DNA from: [Chlorobium] sp. 445
Lineage (GTDB): Bacteria; Bacteroidota; Chlorobiia; Chlorobiales; Thermochlorobacteraceae
Length of the DNA: 64,000 bases
Direction: 5' to 3'
NCBI GenBank assembly: GCA_002763895.1
Contig: NSLH01000001.1
Coordinates: forward strand, 124,001 to 188,000
The notes beneath the pieces were generated by a model, which was given only the letters and a program-made list of their open reading frames with translations, was not told where the DNA came from and did no database searches. This document shows, piece by piece, positions 1-9,351 of the stretch (within the stretch, counting starts at the first letter, position 1; every line of letters begins with the position of its first letter). The position numbers were made by a program, and so were the translations under genes.

Positions 1-319
1 CAAGTGAAGGTTCACGCAGCACGGCAACGGCTTTCTTGCCCAAACGATTGAGCGCTTCGGTCAAGCCAATCGTGGTCGTGGTTTTACCTTCGCCAGCGGG
101 TGTGGGTGTAATGGCGGAGACTAAAATCAGTGTGCTTTTCTGTGCTTTTGCCAGGTCAATGAGAGAAAGCGGCAGTTTAGCTTTGTATTTGCCATAAAGT
201 TCAAGATGCTCGCCGTCGACACCGAGTTTTTCTGCGACTTCTACAATCGGGCGCAGTTTGGCTGCACGAGCAATTTCAAGATCAGTTTTCGGTGTGGAGG
301 AAAGCGAGGTCGTTGCCAT
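1..319 (-). CDS. fhs: Formate-tetrahydrofolate ligase, N-terminal part (cut by window edge)
   Basis: The reading frame running leftward from ATG at 319 gives about 106 residues typical of the N-terminus of formate-THF ligase. It includes the line [19 protein letters not shown], which holds the P-loop-like nucleotide site GEGKTTT at about residues 80-90. The enzyme makes 10-formyl-THF from formate, THF and ATP in the cytosol and feeds one-carbon metabolism. The gene runs out of the window at base 1, so about four fifths of the usual ~550 residues are not visible. It is divergent from the small gene at 507, and the 187 bp between them should hold both promoters. Family assignment is firm. Confidence 0.93.
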   Translation of the reverse strand, partial: MATTSLSSTPKTDLEIARAAKLRPIVEVAEKLGVDGEHLELYGKYKAKLPLSLIDLAKAQKSTLILVSAITPTPAGEGKTTTTIGLTEALNRLGKKAVAVLREPSL

Positions 320-506
320 AGTAATGAATAATTTTGTTATTAATTGGAAAAAAGTTGCTGAAGTTAAGCTCTTTGCTTATTTGTACAAAGTAGCGCCGAA
401 TCAGATGCATGCCCACCAAGTGTAGTGACCATCACACGGAAGTTTGAGGATTTGCAGCAAAGGCTCTATCTTGAACGGATTTTTGAAATTGACCAATCCA
501 ATCACT

Positions 507-865
507 ATGGCTTCAAAATACGCCGCGAGCGACGATGCCTCTTCGTTCAGCGATGTTGGACTTAAGTTAGACCCGCAAAAAGAGCAAGAGTTTCGCGAGA
601 TTGTGCAAAAAAATACAATGGTGATTTGCACGCTGCCCTGCGCCAAGCTATTGAGTATTTTCTCATCTATGAAAAATCGCGTAACCTCAAGCAGGTCTCA
701 GAGACGCTGCGCGAAATTCAAGGCAAAATTTCGCGCATTCGTGAAATGAGTTCGCAAATTTCCGATACGATGAAAGTAATCAATGAAACTAATGCACGCA
801 TTAAGGAAGCGCAAGAAGCAAGAGAAGCTAGAAACGGTGCTCCGCCTAAGTCGGCTAACACCTGA
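507..865 (+). CDS. Small coiled-coil protein of unknown function, frameshifted at an A7 run
   Basis: Two overlapping frames make one sensible protein if the A7 run at 607-613 is read as A8. The first half, from ATG 507, gives MASKYAASDDASSF... and LDPQKEQEFREIVQK. The second continues KYNGDLHAALRQAIEYFL and then a charged coiled coil (SETLREIQGKISRIREM...) ending at 865. Joined length is about 119 residues. The first 60 residues weakly resemble a ribbon-helix-helix fold (inference only). No signal peptide or membrane segment is seen. AAAAAAA is also a possible -1 slippage site, but the same kind of indel is common across this window, so a sequence error is the simpler reading. Function unknown. 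Confidence 0.6.
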
Positions 866-883
866 ATCTAGTCGATTCGCTCA

Positions 884-2408
884 TCAGAACTGGAAATAGA
901 TAAACGGCTGCATGTCGGCTGAGATGGCTTGATAGACCACAAACACGACCGCAGCAGTTGCTACGGCTTTAGCATATATCGGTGATTCCACAAACACAGC
1001 CTTGCCATATTCTTTCCAGGCAGCAGGCATCCACTGCCAGAAGAAGCCCAATGCCAAGATTGCAAACACACCAGCATATCCTGCAACAATGTTTGGAATG
1101 AGCGCAAGTTCAATGCCGCCAGAGAGTTTTTGAATCATTTCAAGAGCAAGGTCAAACGACTCTGCACGGAAAAAAATGCGCGTGAAGGTGATAAAAGAAA
1201 AAGTGATAAAGACAGAAGTCATCATAATCCACCAGCGTTGATCGTCTTTGAACGGGCTAACACGCCGCCAGTAGCGATAGAAGAGCAGAGCTAGACCGTT
1301 GAGCCCGCCCCAGATTACGAAATTCCAACTTGCCCCATGCCACAAGCCACCTAGGAGCATCGTTGCCATAATGTTGAAGTTGGTGCGCCACTCCCCATGG
1401 CGATTACCACCAAGTGGAATATAAAGATAATCGCGTAGCCAGTTGGAGAGCGAAATATGCCAGCGTCGCCAAAACTCAGCGACATTTTCGGCTTTGTGCG
1501 GTTCGTTAAAATTCGGTGCAAGCCTAAAGCCCATCATGAGCGAAAGTCCAATCGCAATATCGGTGTAGCCTGAAAAATCGCAATAGACTTGCAAGGAGTA
1601 GGCATAGCAAGCCATCAAGGCTTCAAAGCCAGTGTATGCGCTGGGATGCGCAAAAATGCGATCAACGAAATTGACGGAGATATAATCGGAAATCAGCATT
1701 TTTTTGAGCAGTCCTTTTAGCACAAGAAAAAGGGCGCTGCCAAACTCGGCTTCACTCAAACGATAGGGCTGATACATCTGCGGAATAAAAACTTGCGGCG
1801 CGCACAATAGGACCAGCAACAAGCTGCGGAAAGAACGTAACGAAGAAACCAAAATCCAAAAAGTTCTTAACAGGCTCAAGCTCTTTGCGATAAACATCAA
1901 TCACATAACTCAATTTCTGGAACGTGTAGAAAGAAATACCTATCGGCAAGATGATGGTATCAATATCGAAGTGTGTACCAACAAAGCCGTTTGACCAGTG
2001 CGCCAGAAAGTTGAGCGGTTTCAGGTTGGTTTGAAAGAGCGCATTATACGACTCTGTAAAGAAGTACGCATACTTGAAATAGCCAAGTACGCCCAGATTT
2101 AGCGCAATACTTGTCCAGAGCCATGTTGCACGCACTTTACCTGCTGTGCGATGCATGACAAGACCGATGGCGTAATCAGCAACGGTAGAAAAGAGCAGAA
2201 GCAAGAAGAAAAGTCCAGCAGTCTTGTAGTAGAAAAAAACGCTGACAAGAAAGAGATAAGCGTTGCGCCAATTTGATTTGTCATAGACAAGGGTGTAGCC
2301 AGCGAGGACAACGGCAAAGAACCACCAGAATGCGCCACGCGTGAATATCATGGGCATGTCAGGGTTATAGGCAAAGATGGCGTAAAGCCACTCAAGCATC
2401 TCGGTCAT
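884..2408 (-). CDS. MBOAT-family membrane O-acyltransferase (AlgI-like), frameshifted
   Basis: Two frames (218 and 338 residues) join into one ~490-residue MBOAT protein if the T5 run (A5 at 1787-1791 on the plus strand) is read as T4; the junction then reads VAGPIVRAASFIPQM, as expected for the family. It has many membrane helices, the motif FWRRWHISLS and the active-site histidine in GGLWHGASW. AlgI-type MBOATs move acyl (often acetyl) groups across the inner membrane onto a carrier or secreted polymer. Its ATG at 2408 overlaps the TGA of the upstream SGNH gene (ATGA overlap), so the two are probably translationally coupled. A partner SGNH protein usually completes acyl transfer. Substrate unknown. 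Confidence 0.88.
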
Positions 2409-3784
2409 TGCTTATTTGTCGCAAACTCTTCTTCGCGATACGTGTTGTAAGCCTCAATGAGTGCGTCAAAGAAAAGATCGCCAAGCAAGGTATAGCCACT
2501 GTGATTGAAATGCACTTTATCGCGCTTGGCAAGCTTGGCTTGTTGCCAATAGGCAAAAGATCTCAGTCCACCCATCACTTCGAACAAGTCCCAAACAGCA
2601 GCGTTATGCTTTTGAGCTAAGCGGAAAAGTACTTCGCGTGCGGCAAGTGTGTTAAGATTTGGCGCACGCGAGCGTCGGAGATTGTCGCTATTGGTAACAA
2701 AAAGAATCGCAGCGTTAGGTGCAACTGATTTGACCGTGCGCAAGAGATTTTCGTAATCCTCTTCGAATTTTTTAGCGTCAAAATATTTGCCACGTGTGTC
2801 ATTGACGCCGATTGAAAACACGATTAAATCAGGGTTCAAAAGCGCAAGTTCTTTGCTCAGCAATTCGCAGCGCAGGTAAGAGCGTACGGTTGCGCCGTTG
2901 ATACCGATAGCGCTGTAAGAAAATCCAGCGCCATTGCGCTCCAGAAGCAGACCGCGCAAGACAAACTCACTTTCAGCGGTGCCAACTTTGACAAACGAAA
3001 GTCGCACACTGCGTAAGGGGTGCTCAAACTCAAAAGCGGTATAGCCAGCGGCACGATTGATAAAGCATTGATGCGGCAGTGTCGTATCTGAAAGTCGTAC
3101 AAGGTAGCCCTCGTCTTCGATATTGTGGAATACTTTTACTTGTGTGAAGGTGTATTGTGGATAAGGGTAGTCGAGCCAGCCATCGCCTGTAAGAATAATT
3201 TCTAGCTCAGCCAGACTGTCGTGTGTGGTAGCTGCCACGCCTGCAACACCAATAGGCAGTTCATCTTTACGTTTGACATTGCGATGGGCGCGCCAATGTC
3301 CATGATAATTTACCCTAAAGTTAGGCGAACCGTTTGAATGTGCCAGTTTTTGTGGGAAAATGAAACCGCGTTCGCCCTCACACTCGGGCTGCCATTCACG
3401 CAGCCGGCGCCGCACTTGTCCTGTCCATACATCAGCTTGCACATGTGAGCCGCCAAAGTGCACGATGCGCACTTTGCCTGACGCATGGTGTTTTAGGCTA
3501 TCCATCTTCTCAAAAAATCTGCGAAAGGGCTCAGAGGTTTTGGCTTTGCCTAGAAAAGTCAGTTGATTGGCGCTGTATCGGATAAAGTCGTATCGTTTGC
3601 TCGCGGGCTTTCTTTTGAGCGCGGGTGTATAGTGCGTGCTGTTTACAGCTGGAACGCCGCTGAAAGTGAGAGCAGAGCGTAAAGCTAAGGCGTCGGCTCG
3701 CGCAGCAGGCAAGAGGAAAAGAAAGAAAAAAAGCACTAGCCAGAGCTTAGTTTTGCAAAAAGGCACGATCACCCGGTTTTGCAT
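2405..3784 (-). CDS. SGNH/GDSL-type esterase/acyltransferase, exported, first of a pair
   Basis: About 459 residues starting at ATG 3784, which places a good signal segment (KLWLVLFFFLFLLPAARA) at residues 10-30. SGNH blocks are visible: GGSH with the nucleophile serine near residue 113, the GVND block, and the C-terminal DKVHFNHSGY with the catalytic Asp/His pair. Such proteins sit in the periplasm and transfer or remove acyl groups on polysaccharides. An upstream GTG at 3826 would also be in frame but gives a poorer signal peptide. The gene overlaps the preceding SGNH gene by 38 bp and the following MBOAT gene by 4 bp, so all three form one operon. Confidence 0.85.
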   Translation of the reverse strand: MQNRVIVPFCKTKLWLVLFFFLFLLPAARADALALRSALTFSGVPAVNSTHYTPALKRKPASKRYDFIRYSANQLTFLGKAKTSEPFRRFFEKMDSLKHHASGKVRIVHFGGSHVQADVWTGQVRRRLREWQPECEGERGFIFPQKLAHSNGSPNFRVNYHGHWRAHRNVKRKDELPIGVAGVAATTHDSLAELEIILTGDGWLDYPYPQYTFTQVKVFHNIEDEGYLVRLSDTTLPHQCFINRAAGYTAFEFEHPLRSVRLSFVKVGTAESEFVLRGLLLERNGAGFSYSAIGINGATVRSYLRCELLSKELALLNPDLIVFSIGVNDTRGKYFDAKKFEEDYENLLRTVKSVAPNAAILFVTNSDNLRRSRAPNLNTLAAREVLFRLAQKHNAAVWDLFEVMGGLRSFAYWQQAKLAKRDKVHFNHSGYTLLGDLFFDALIEAYNTYREEEFATNKQ

Positions 3785-5174
3785 CGGCAGTGTAAGTTTT
3801 GCGTTGCATAACTTGCTGATACTCACTGTAATCTTTCAGAAAAGATTGGATAAACATTTGCGCAACTTTTTCTGCGCCGTTTCGGGTGAAGTGGGTATAA
3901 TCTTCAATTGCTAACTTTTGCTTAACCCATTTCGGCATGGAATTTTTTCCGCCCATCGCTGCATACATATCCCAATAGACGCCCTCAAAAGAGTGCGTCA
4001 AGCGAAGCATCATATCACGCAATTCAGGTAAATAAGCATAAGTTACAAATTTGTCTTTCCATTTCGTCGACATATCTGATGGACCAATCACAATCAAGTG
4101 CAGGCCAAGAGATTTGAAGAGACGAAATTGCTTTGTCAGATGTGTCTCATACCACTCGAGTTCTTTTTGACTTTTGATGTAAGGCACTGCGTTGCCGCCA
4201 AATTGAAAAATCACTGCCTTGACATTCATCGCCTTAATGTTTTCTGCAAAAAGTGCTGAATCCATCTTAACGAATTCAACGCCTGAGGAGCCACGAATAG
4301 GAATATTGTCCACGGCAACACCATTTTTGCCATCGAGCGCGATAGCATACACTTCTGGACTCTGACCAGTAAATCTCAATCGCAAGGGTTCTTCAGGTTG
4401 AGCAAGTGTCCATTCCAGTTTGGCAAGTCGTTTGCCTTTTTGGAGTGTTTTTTCGCCGTGTGATGTCGTGCCACTTAGACTAACCTTTGTACCTGCTTTG
4501 GCATTGCCGTATAGCATGCTGATACGCGTTGCTCCAAGCATGGGCGAAGCAGAAGTCTTTTTCTTGAAAGAAAGCAGGGCTTGTGTCTCTTGATAGTCGC
4601 AGTAAGCCGCCATAATGCCAAATCGGTTATGCTTGGGCTTTGAACTGTCTCCAAACACAGCGTAGCGCTGCCAATTCTCTGACCAACTGTGTGAAAGCGA
4701 TAGGGAATTAGTAAGTGGTTTCGGCGAGATAAGACCGACGCCTGAACCGCCGAAGCGGCTTTGTAGCACTTGCCGAATGGTGCTGGTCATGCGATCTTCT
4801 TCGATTTGAGAATCGCCGTAGTGCAAGATGCGTATGGGCTGCGAGGCTTGTGAGGATTTCTCAAGTTCAGCAAAGAGGGGATAGAGCACACTTTTGTCGT
4901 CGTTCGGGTAAATAAGGCGTGTGGAATCGTTAGGGTCAATATGATATTTGGCACGGTTTGTAAGGGCAGCTTTTGTGCTGGGCAGGGGTGCGGCAGATGC
5001 AGCAGCAAACTCTGGTGGCTCGAGCTCATCCATGCCGATAAGGGCACGCACGCTAAAGAATCGGAGCGAAAATTTTTCGGAAAGTGCGATGCCTTGTTCA
5101 GGAAAGAAGGCAGCCAGCACACCAAGCATCAAAAAAACGCTAAGGAGAAAAAAAAGAATTCGTGCTGGCTGCAT
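3747..5174 (-). CDS. SGNH/GDSL-type esterase/acyltransferase, membrane-anchored, second of a pair
   Basis: 475 residues with an N-terminal hydrophobic helix (RILFFLLSVFLMLGVLAAFF) and little sign of a cleavage site, so probably anchored. The SGNH blocks are HYGDSQIEED with serine near residue 122, FGGN for the Asn block, and DYTHFTRNG for the Asp/His pair. It is a distant paralogue of the next gene and first in the SGNH-SGNH-MBOAT operon. By analogy with alginate acetylation (AlgI with AlgJ/AlgX), one SGNH protein may load acyl groups and the other place them on the polymer; this division of labour is inference. Confidence 0.83.
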   Translation of the reverse strand: MQPARILFFLLSVFLMLGVLAAFFPEQGIALSEKFSLRFFSVRALIGMDELEPPEFAAASAAPLPSTKAALTNRAKYHIDPNDSTRLIYPNDDKSVLYPLFAELEKSSQASQPIRILHYGDSQIEEDRMTSTIRQVLQSRFGGSGVGLISPKPLTNSLSLSHSWSENWQRYAVFGDSSKPKHNRFGIMAAYCDYQETQALLSFKKKTSASPMLGATRISMLYGNAKAGTKVSLSGTTSHGEKTLQKGKRLAKLEWTLAQPEEPLRLRFTGQSPEVYAIALDGKNGVAVDNIPIRGSSGVEFVKMDSALFAENIKAMNVKAVIFQFGGNAVPYIKSQKELEWYETHLTKQFRLFKSLGLHLIVIGPSDMSTKWKDKFVTYAYLPELRDMMLRLTHSFEGVYWDMYAAMGGKNSMPKWVKQKLAIEDYTHFTRNGAEKVAQMFIQSFLKDYSEYQQVMQRKTYTADAKPGDRAFLQN

Positions 5175-5317
5175 AGATTCATTCTAGTTCGTTTCAGTAT
5201 CTACTGCAATTAACTCTGACGGCTTACTGTGCTAAGCAATCAATCAAAACAACCCTGAATAGAGACGAGCATATTGCTGCAGCTGGTTGTAGCAAGCTAT
5301 ACCGAAGGGTAGTAGTG

Positions 5318-5992
5318 CTACAACTCAAAGTTTTGCTCGGATGCACGTTTCTGAGTGTGCGTGCTGTGGGTTGCATGGCGTGCTGTGAACGTTGTGCCAA
5401 AGACATAATCCCAGAGCGGTGAGCTTACGCCATAACCTTGATTCGGTGATTGAAAGTGATGGCGCATATGATGCTCACGCAAGTAGCCCCAAATACCACC
5501 CTTAATCGGGAAATGGTGCACGGCATAGTGTCCAATATCATAGACAAGATAGCCGGCAACAAATCCTGCCATAAAGGCTGGCGTAAGAACTTTGCCAAGT
5601 GTAAAATAAAATAGTGCATAGAAGATGGCGGCAAGGGGCAAGCTGATTGGCAAAGGCATGACTAAACGCCATGCATCGCTGGGATAGTCGTGATGCACGC
5701 CATGCAAAATCCAATGCAAGCGCTGTGCCCAAGCACGCTTCGGTTGATAATGAAAAACAAAGCGGTGCAAGACATACTCAGCAAAGGTCCAGGCAAATGC
5801 ACCAGCTGCAAAGAGTCCTGCTGTCAGAGCAAGGCTAACTTCAAATTTTGCTATCGAGAGATAGAGCAGAAAAAGTACCATGGGCACATAAGCCCAAAGC
5901 GGTGAAGTCCAATGCCAACGTGAGCAGGCATCGACAAAGTCGTTTTCGAACATGCGAGGGGATTCATTCTTATTTGAGACATAGAGTTTCAT
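5318..5992 (-). CDS. Fatty-acid hydroxylase / sterol desaturase superfamily membrane enzyme
   Basis: 224 residues from ATG 5992 (an in-frame GTG lies 9 bp upstream). Four transmembrane stretches and the di-iron histidine clusters are visible: HRFVFHY, HGVHHDYP, HYAVHH and HHMRHHF. This pattern matches fatty acid 2-hydroxylase-like enzymes, which use O2 to hydroxylate acyl chains of membrane lipids. Use of O2 would suit an aerobic or microaerobic organism. The short C-terminal tail is polar. It follows the SGNH/MBOAT operon on the same strand but is separated by about 140 bp, so co-transcription is uncertain. The exact substrate cannot be told. Confidence 0.85.
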   Translation of the reverse strand: MKLYVSNKNESPRMFENDFVDACSRWHWTSPLWAYVPMVLFLLYLSIAKFEVSLALTAGLFAAGAFAWTFAEYVLHRFVFHYQPKRAWAQRLHWILHGVHHDYPSDAWRLVMPLPISLPLAAIFYALFYFTLGKVLTPAFMAGFVAGYLVYDIGHYAVHHFPIKGGIWGYLREHHMRHHFQSPNQGYGVSSPLWDYVFGTTFTARHATHSTHTQKRASEQNFEL

Positions 5993-6152
5993 TTTCTGCA
6001 CAAAATTTAGGTTGCTTTTCTAATTTGCTATGGCGCAAGCGCGTTAAGCCAAAACTCCCTTACGCCAAAAGAAAAACAAGGGTTTCGTGCACCGCAGTGA
6101 GGCAGTGCATAACGCAACTGCAAATATACGAAAACGCAACGCGGATTGTGTG

Positions 6153-7535
6153 CTAAATACCTAAAACGAGCTTAGCGACGGTAAAGTAGATCACAAGACC
6201 CGTGGCATCGACAAGTGTCGTGATAAGCGGTGCAGAAAGCACTGTGGGGTCGTAGCCCAAGCGTTCGGCGGTAATTGGGATAAGTGCCCCAATGATATTT
6301 GCCCATGTGCAGATGGCAATCACGCTGAGACCGACCGTGAGCGCAAGGTGCCAATCGCCGACGCGAAACAGGGCAAAGACACTTGCAATTATGCAAAGCA
6401 GTAAGCCTAAGGCAAGCCCAGTGGAAAGTTCTTTGAAGAGGACCTTAAACCAGTCATTTGGCTTGATTTCACCGATGGTCAAGCTACGAATGATGGTTGA
6501 GACGGTTTGCGACCCAGCGTTACCGCCAGTGCCAATCAGCAACGGAATAAAAATTGTCAGCACCACAACCTGTTCAATAGCATCTTTGAAGCCTTCGAGG
6601 ACATTGGCGGTGAGTGTGCCACCCACGAAGAGCAAAAGCAACCATATTAAGCGCTTGCGGACATTGGTCCATATCGGTGTTTCGAAGTAGGGCTTATCGG
6701 TTGCACTGGTTTGCACGCCACCGAGTTTGAGATAGTCGCGTGTTTCTTCTTGAACAATCACATCGACGATATCATCTACGGTAACGATGCCAAGCATGCG
6801 GTTGTCGTGCGTAACCACAGGCAGAGACAGCAAGTTATACTTTGAGACGAGAACTGTAGCTTCCCAGCGTTCTTCGGTAGGTAAAATGCTAATAGGGTCG
6901 CGCTGCATAATATCCTCGACACGGTCTTGGTCGTCGGCAAGTAGAAGGTCGCGCAGGCTAACCACGCCAACCAGGCGCTTCTCTCCATCGTCGCGCTCTA
7001 AGACATAGACATCATAGATTTCGCGCTTGCGTCCTAATTTCTGTTGGCGCAAGACCAGTTTCTTTGCCATCTCGACGGACATATCGGCATAGACAGCGGT
7101 GAATTCTGTGGTCATCATAGAGGCGATGCTGGTGAGCGGATAGCGCAGAAAATTCTGCAACTCCGTCTGCATATCCTCAGGCAGTTGTGAGAAAAGCTTT
7201 TGATTGAGTTGCTCGGCTTTCTCACCTTTTGCCAAGTGAAGTTGTCGGAAGAGATAGACACGCTCATCGGTGCGCAAATTGCGGATGATTTCAACGGCGC
7301 GGTCGTTGGGTAGCGCCAGAAAAAGGTCTTGCAAGTTGGGGAAAAGTCGTGTTGCAACTGTTTCTTGTGCAACCTCAATCGGTAACTGAGTCAGTACCTT
7401 CGCTGCCTTTTCTATCGGCAGTTCACTAAGATACTCTGCAATATCAACTGGCTGAAGTTCAGCAAGCTCCTCAATAGAGATTTCCTCGGGGAGCGTAGCT
7501 GTATCGAGACCATTATTGCTATTAAGTTCAGGCAT
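6153..7535 (-). CDS. mgtE: Magnesium transporter MgtE
   Basis: 460 residues with the complete MgtE layout: an N-terminal helical superhelix (about 20-130, with SELPIEKAAKVLTQLP-type repeats), two CBS domains (about 135-265, with MTTEFTAVYAD and MQRDPISIL), and five membrane helices (about 290-460) containing GTGGNAGSQ and the P-A-T-L-type pore segments. MgtE is a Mg2+-gated channel of the inner membrane. I looked for an M-box magnesium riboswitch in the upstream 419 bp and did not see its core, so regulation is probably by protein gating. Confidence 0.95.
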   Translation of the reverse strand: MPELNSNNGLDTATLPEEISIEELAELQPVDIAEYLSELPIEKAAKVLTQLPIEVAQETVATRLFPNLQDLFLALPNDRAVEIIRNLRTDERVYLFRQLHLAKGEKAEQLNQKLFSQLPEDMQTELQNFLRYPLTSIASMMTTEFTAVYADMSVEMAKKLVLRQQKLGRKREIYDVYVLERDDGEKRLVGVVSLRDLLLADDQDRVEDIMQRDPISILPTEERWEATVLVSKYNLLSLPVVTHDNRMLGIVTVDDIVDVIVQEETRDYLKLGGVQTSATDKPYFETPIWTNVRKRLIWLLLLFVGGTLTANVLEGFKDAIEQVVVLTIFIPLLIGTGGNAGSQTVSTIIRSLTIGEIKPNDWFKVLFKELSTGLALGLLLCIIASVFALFRVGDWHLALTVGLSVIAICTWANIIGALIPITAERLGYDPTVLSAPLITTLVDATGLVIYFTVAKLVLGI

Positions 7536-7954
7536 TGCCGTCGCTATGTTTTAGCAAAGAGTTACACGGTTCTGCATAAATCTGACATATGGTATGAGCG
7601 GCAAAAGCGGCACTTGCATGCAACTCTGCGGAATCCAACTAATTCAAGCAAACTGTGCCAATAGAGCGCTGCCTAAATGTGATAGGGAAACACACAAGTT
7701 TCTACCTTGGTTATGATGAACGGAGTAAGATTTAGTAAAGAACGCGCTAAGTGATTTGCGTTGCTCAAAAAGAGCGTCGGCGCAAATGGTAACGTCTTGT
7801 TGGATTAAAGATGCCCGCACCACGAGAAGTGCACAAACGGCCGCTACGTTTTGCTAATTAACACTCTCTCGGCTAAATTGGAAGTCTTGTTAGCAGTTTT
7901 TTGAGTTCCGTCGGCGGTTTTCTAAATTTGCAGCCCAAAATTCTAACGCAAATC
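7536..7954. other. Divergent intergenic region with one hairpin; no gene seen
   Basis: 419 bp between mgtE (minus) and the TPR membrane protein (plus). No ORF with family resemblance and no tRNA. One nested hairpin is clear: ATTTGCG (7754-7760) pairs with CGCAAAT (7781-7787), enclosing a small GCTC/GAGC stem. No U-tract follows. It could be part of an mRNA leader or a small RNA. I do not recognise RNase P RNA, tmRNA, SRP RNA or an M-box core here. Confidence 0.4.
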
Positions 7955-8677
7955 ATGGCAGAAGAGACGATTCAGAAGACAACCAAATCCGCAGCGTCTT
8001 CAAAGGCAGCATCAAAACAGAAAGGGTCAAACGACCTAGCGAATTTGGAGGTCTGGTATTATCAACTTGTCAGTTTCTATGAACGCAATCAAAAGGTGGT
8101 GATAGGCGCTGGGGTTGGTGTTGTTTTACTTGTTGCAGGCTTGCTGTTTTGGAATCAGCGCAGTGCCATGCTTGAGCTTGAAGCAAATGAAAAGTTGGCT
8201 CAAATACTGCGTGCCCACAAGGAGGGAGATTGGAGCGCAGCGATTGAGGCAGATAGCACGCACATGGGGTTAAAGATGTTTGTGCAGCGTTATGCGGGTA
8301 CAGCATCAGGTGAAATCGCCAAGTTTTACTTAGGCAATGCGCTCTATGAGCGTGGCGCAATTGATTCGGCGCTGGCGCTCTACAAGAGTGTCTCTACGAA
8401 ATCTCCGCTTCTGAAAGCAGCGGCAATGGCAGGTGAAGCAGCTTGCTATGAACAAAAGCAGCAGTATAAACAAGCTGGGGAACGCTATCGCAGTGCTGCG
8501 AACAGTGTGCAAAATCAAGCTTACGAAGCCTACTATCTCAGTGATGCTGGACGCGCCTTCGAACTTGCCGGTGAAAAAAAGCAAGCACTTGAAATTTTTG
8601 AGCAGGTCAAAAAGAAATTCCCGCTTACACTTCAAGGACGTGAAGCTGAAAAAGCAATTGCACGTCTAAAAATCTGA
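7955..8677 (+). CDS. TPR-containing single-pass membrane protein (YfgM-like)
   Basis: 240 residues from ATG 7955. The first 25 residues are Ser/Lys/Ala-rich; one membrane helix follows (VVIGAGVGVVLLVAGLLFW, about 48-66), then a helical domain with TPR-like repeats (SGEIAKFYLGNALYERGAIDSA, KAAAMAGEAACYEQ, YYLSDAGRAFELAGEKKQA). The layout matches the YfgM/tetratricopeptide family, cytoplasmic tail in and TPR domain out, thought to help at the Sec translocon. The neighbour downstream is a periplasmic cyclophilin lipoprotein 18 bp away, which supports a role in folding of exported proteins. Function otherwise inferred. Confidence 0.78.
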   Translation: MAEETIQKTTKSAASSKAASKQKGSNDLANLEVWYYQLVSFYERNQKVVIGAGVGVVLLVAGLLFWNQRSAMLELEANEKLAQILRAHKEGDWSAAIEADSTHMGLKMFVQRYAGTASGEIAKFYLGNALYERGAIDSALALYKSVSTKSPLLKAAAMAGEAACYEQKQQYKQAGERYRSAANSVQNQAYEAYYLSDAGRAFELAGEKKQALEIFEQVKKKFPLTLQGREAEKAIARLKI

Positions 8678-8695
8678 ACCTAATTTCCCCTGCTG

Positions 8696-9298
8696 ATGAT
8701 GCGGTGGATGGCTTACGCAATGCTTTTGCTCCCAACATGGCTCTTGCTAGGATGCGTCAAACAAAGCCTCTCCGATAAAGCACAGGAGGATACAAAAGGC
8801 ACATCAAATCGCGCAAAGTACCGTGTCGAGACCCCAAAAGGTGAATTTATCATTGAGCTTTTTGATGATACGCCGCTGCACAAGCGTAATTTCGAAAACT
8901 TGGTAGCACGCGGCTACTACAACGACCTTGCATTTCAGCGCATTGTGCCTGAACTGATTGTGCAAGCAGGAGACCCAAAATTTCGTTCAAAACCAAATCC
9001 TGAGTTGGATTCTCTGGGCAATCTGACGTTGCCTGCTGAAATCAAGCACTCGCATTTTCGTGGCACGCTGGCTGCAGCACGCAAAGACGACAAAGAAAAC
9101 CCACAGCGTGCATCTTCGGCGACACAGTTTTATATTAACCTCAATGACAATCGCTTCTACGATGGCAGTTACACGGTCTTCGGACGTGTAGTTGCAGGAA
9201 TGGAAACGATTGATAAAATTGCAAAAGTTGAGCGCGATGGCTACAATGTACCCTATGAGCGGATCTGGATAAAAATTTATCCGCTCGCCGAAAAATAG
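8696..9298 (+). CDS. Peptidyl-prolyl cis-trans isomerase, cyclophilin type, lipoprotein
   Basis: 200 residues. The N-terminus has a lipoprotein signal with lipobox LLLGC (Cys about residue 20), so it should be lipid-anchored in the periplasm. The cyclophilin fold follows: VETPKGEFIIELF, FQRIVPELIVQAGDP with the catalytic arginine, AAARKDD and SATQFYINL. The usual FHR is FQR here. A basic insert after AGDP (KFRSKPNPELDSL) is unusual in length. It is probably co-transcribed with the TPR protein upstream (18 bp gap) and the cytosolic cyclophilin 53 bp downstream. Confidence 0.9.
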   Translation: MMRWMAYAMLLLPTWLLLGCVKQSLSDKAQEDTKGTSNRAKYRVETPKGEFIIELFDDTPLHKRNFENLVARGYYNDLAFQRIVPELIVQAGDPKFRSKPNPELDSLGNLTLPAEIKHSHFRGTLAAARKDDKENPQRASSATQFYINLNDNRFYDGSYTVFGRVVAGMETIDKIAKVERDGYNVPYERIWIKIYPLAEK

Positions 9299-9351
9299 AA
9301 GTGTTGTGCCAGTTGCCGTAATCATATCATTCATACAAAACTATACTTTCT

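Noticed and set aside
507-865. Programmed -1 frameshift as the main reading
   Set aside because: The same kind of one-base shift occurs in many unrelated genes of the window, so an error is more likely.
7536-7954. M-box riboswitch or RNase P RNA
   Set aside because: None of the conserved cores is visible in either strand.
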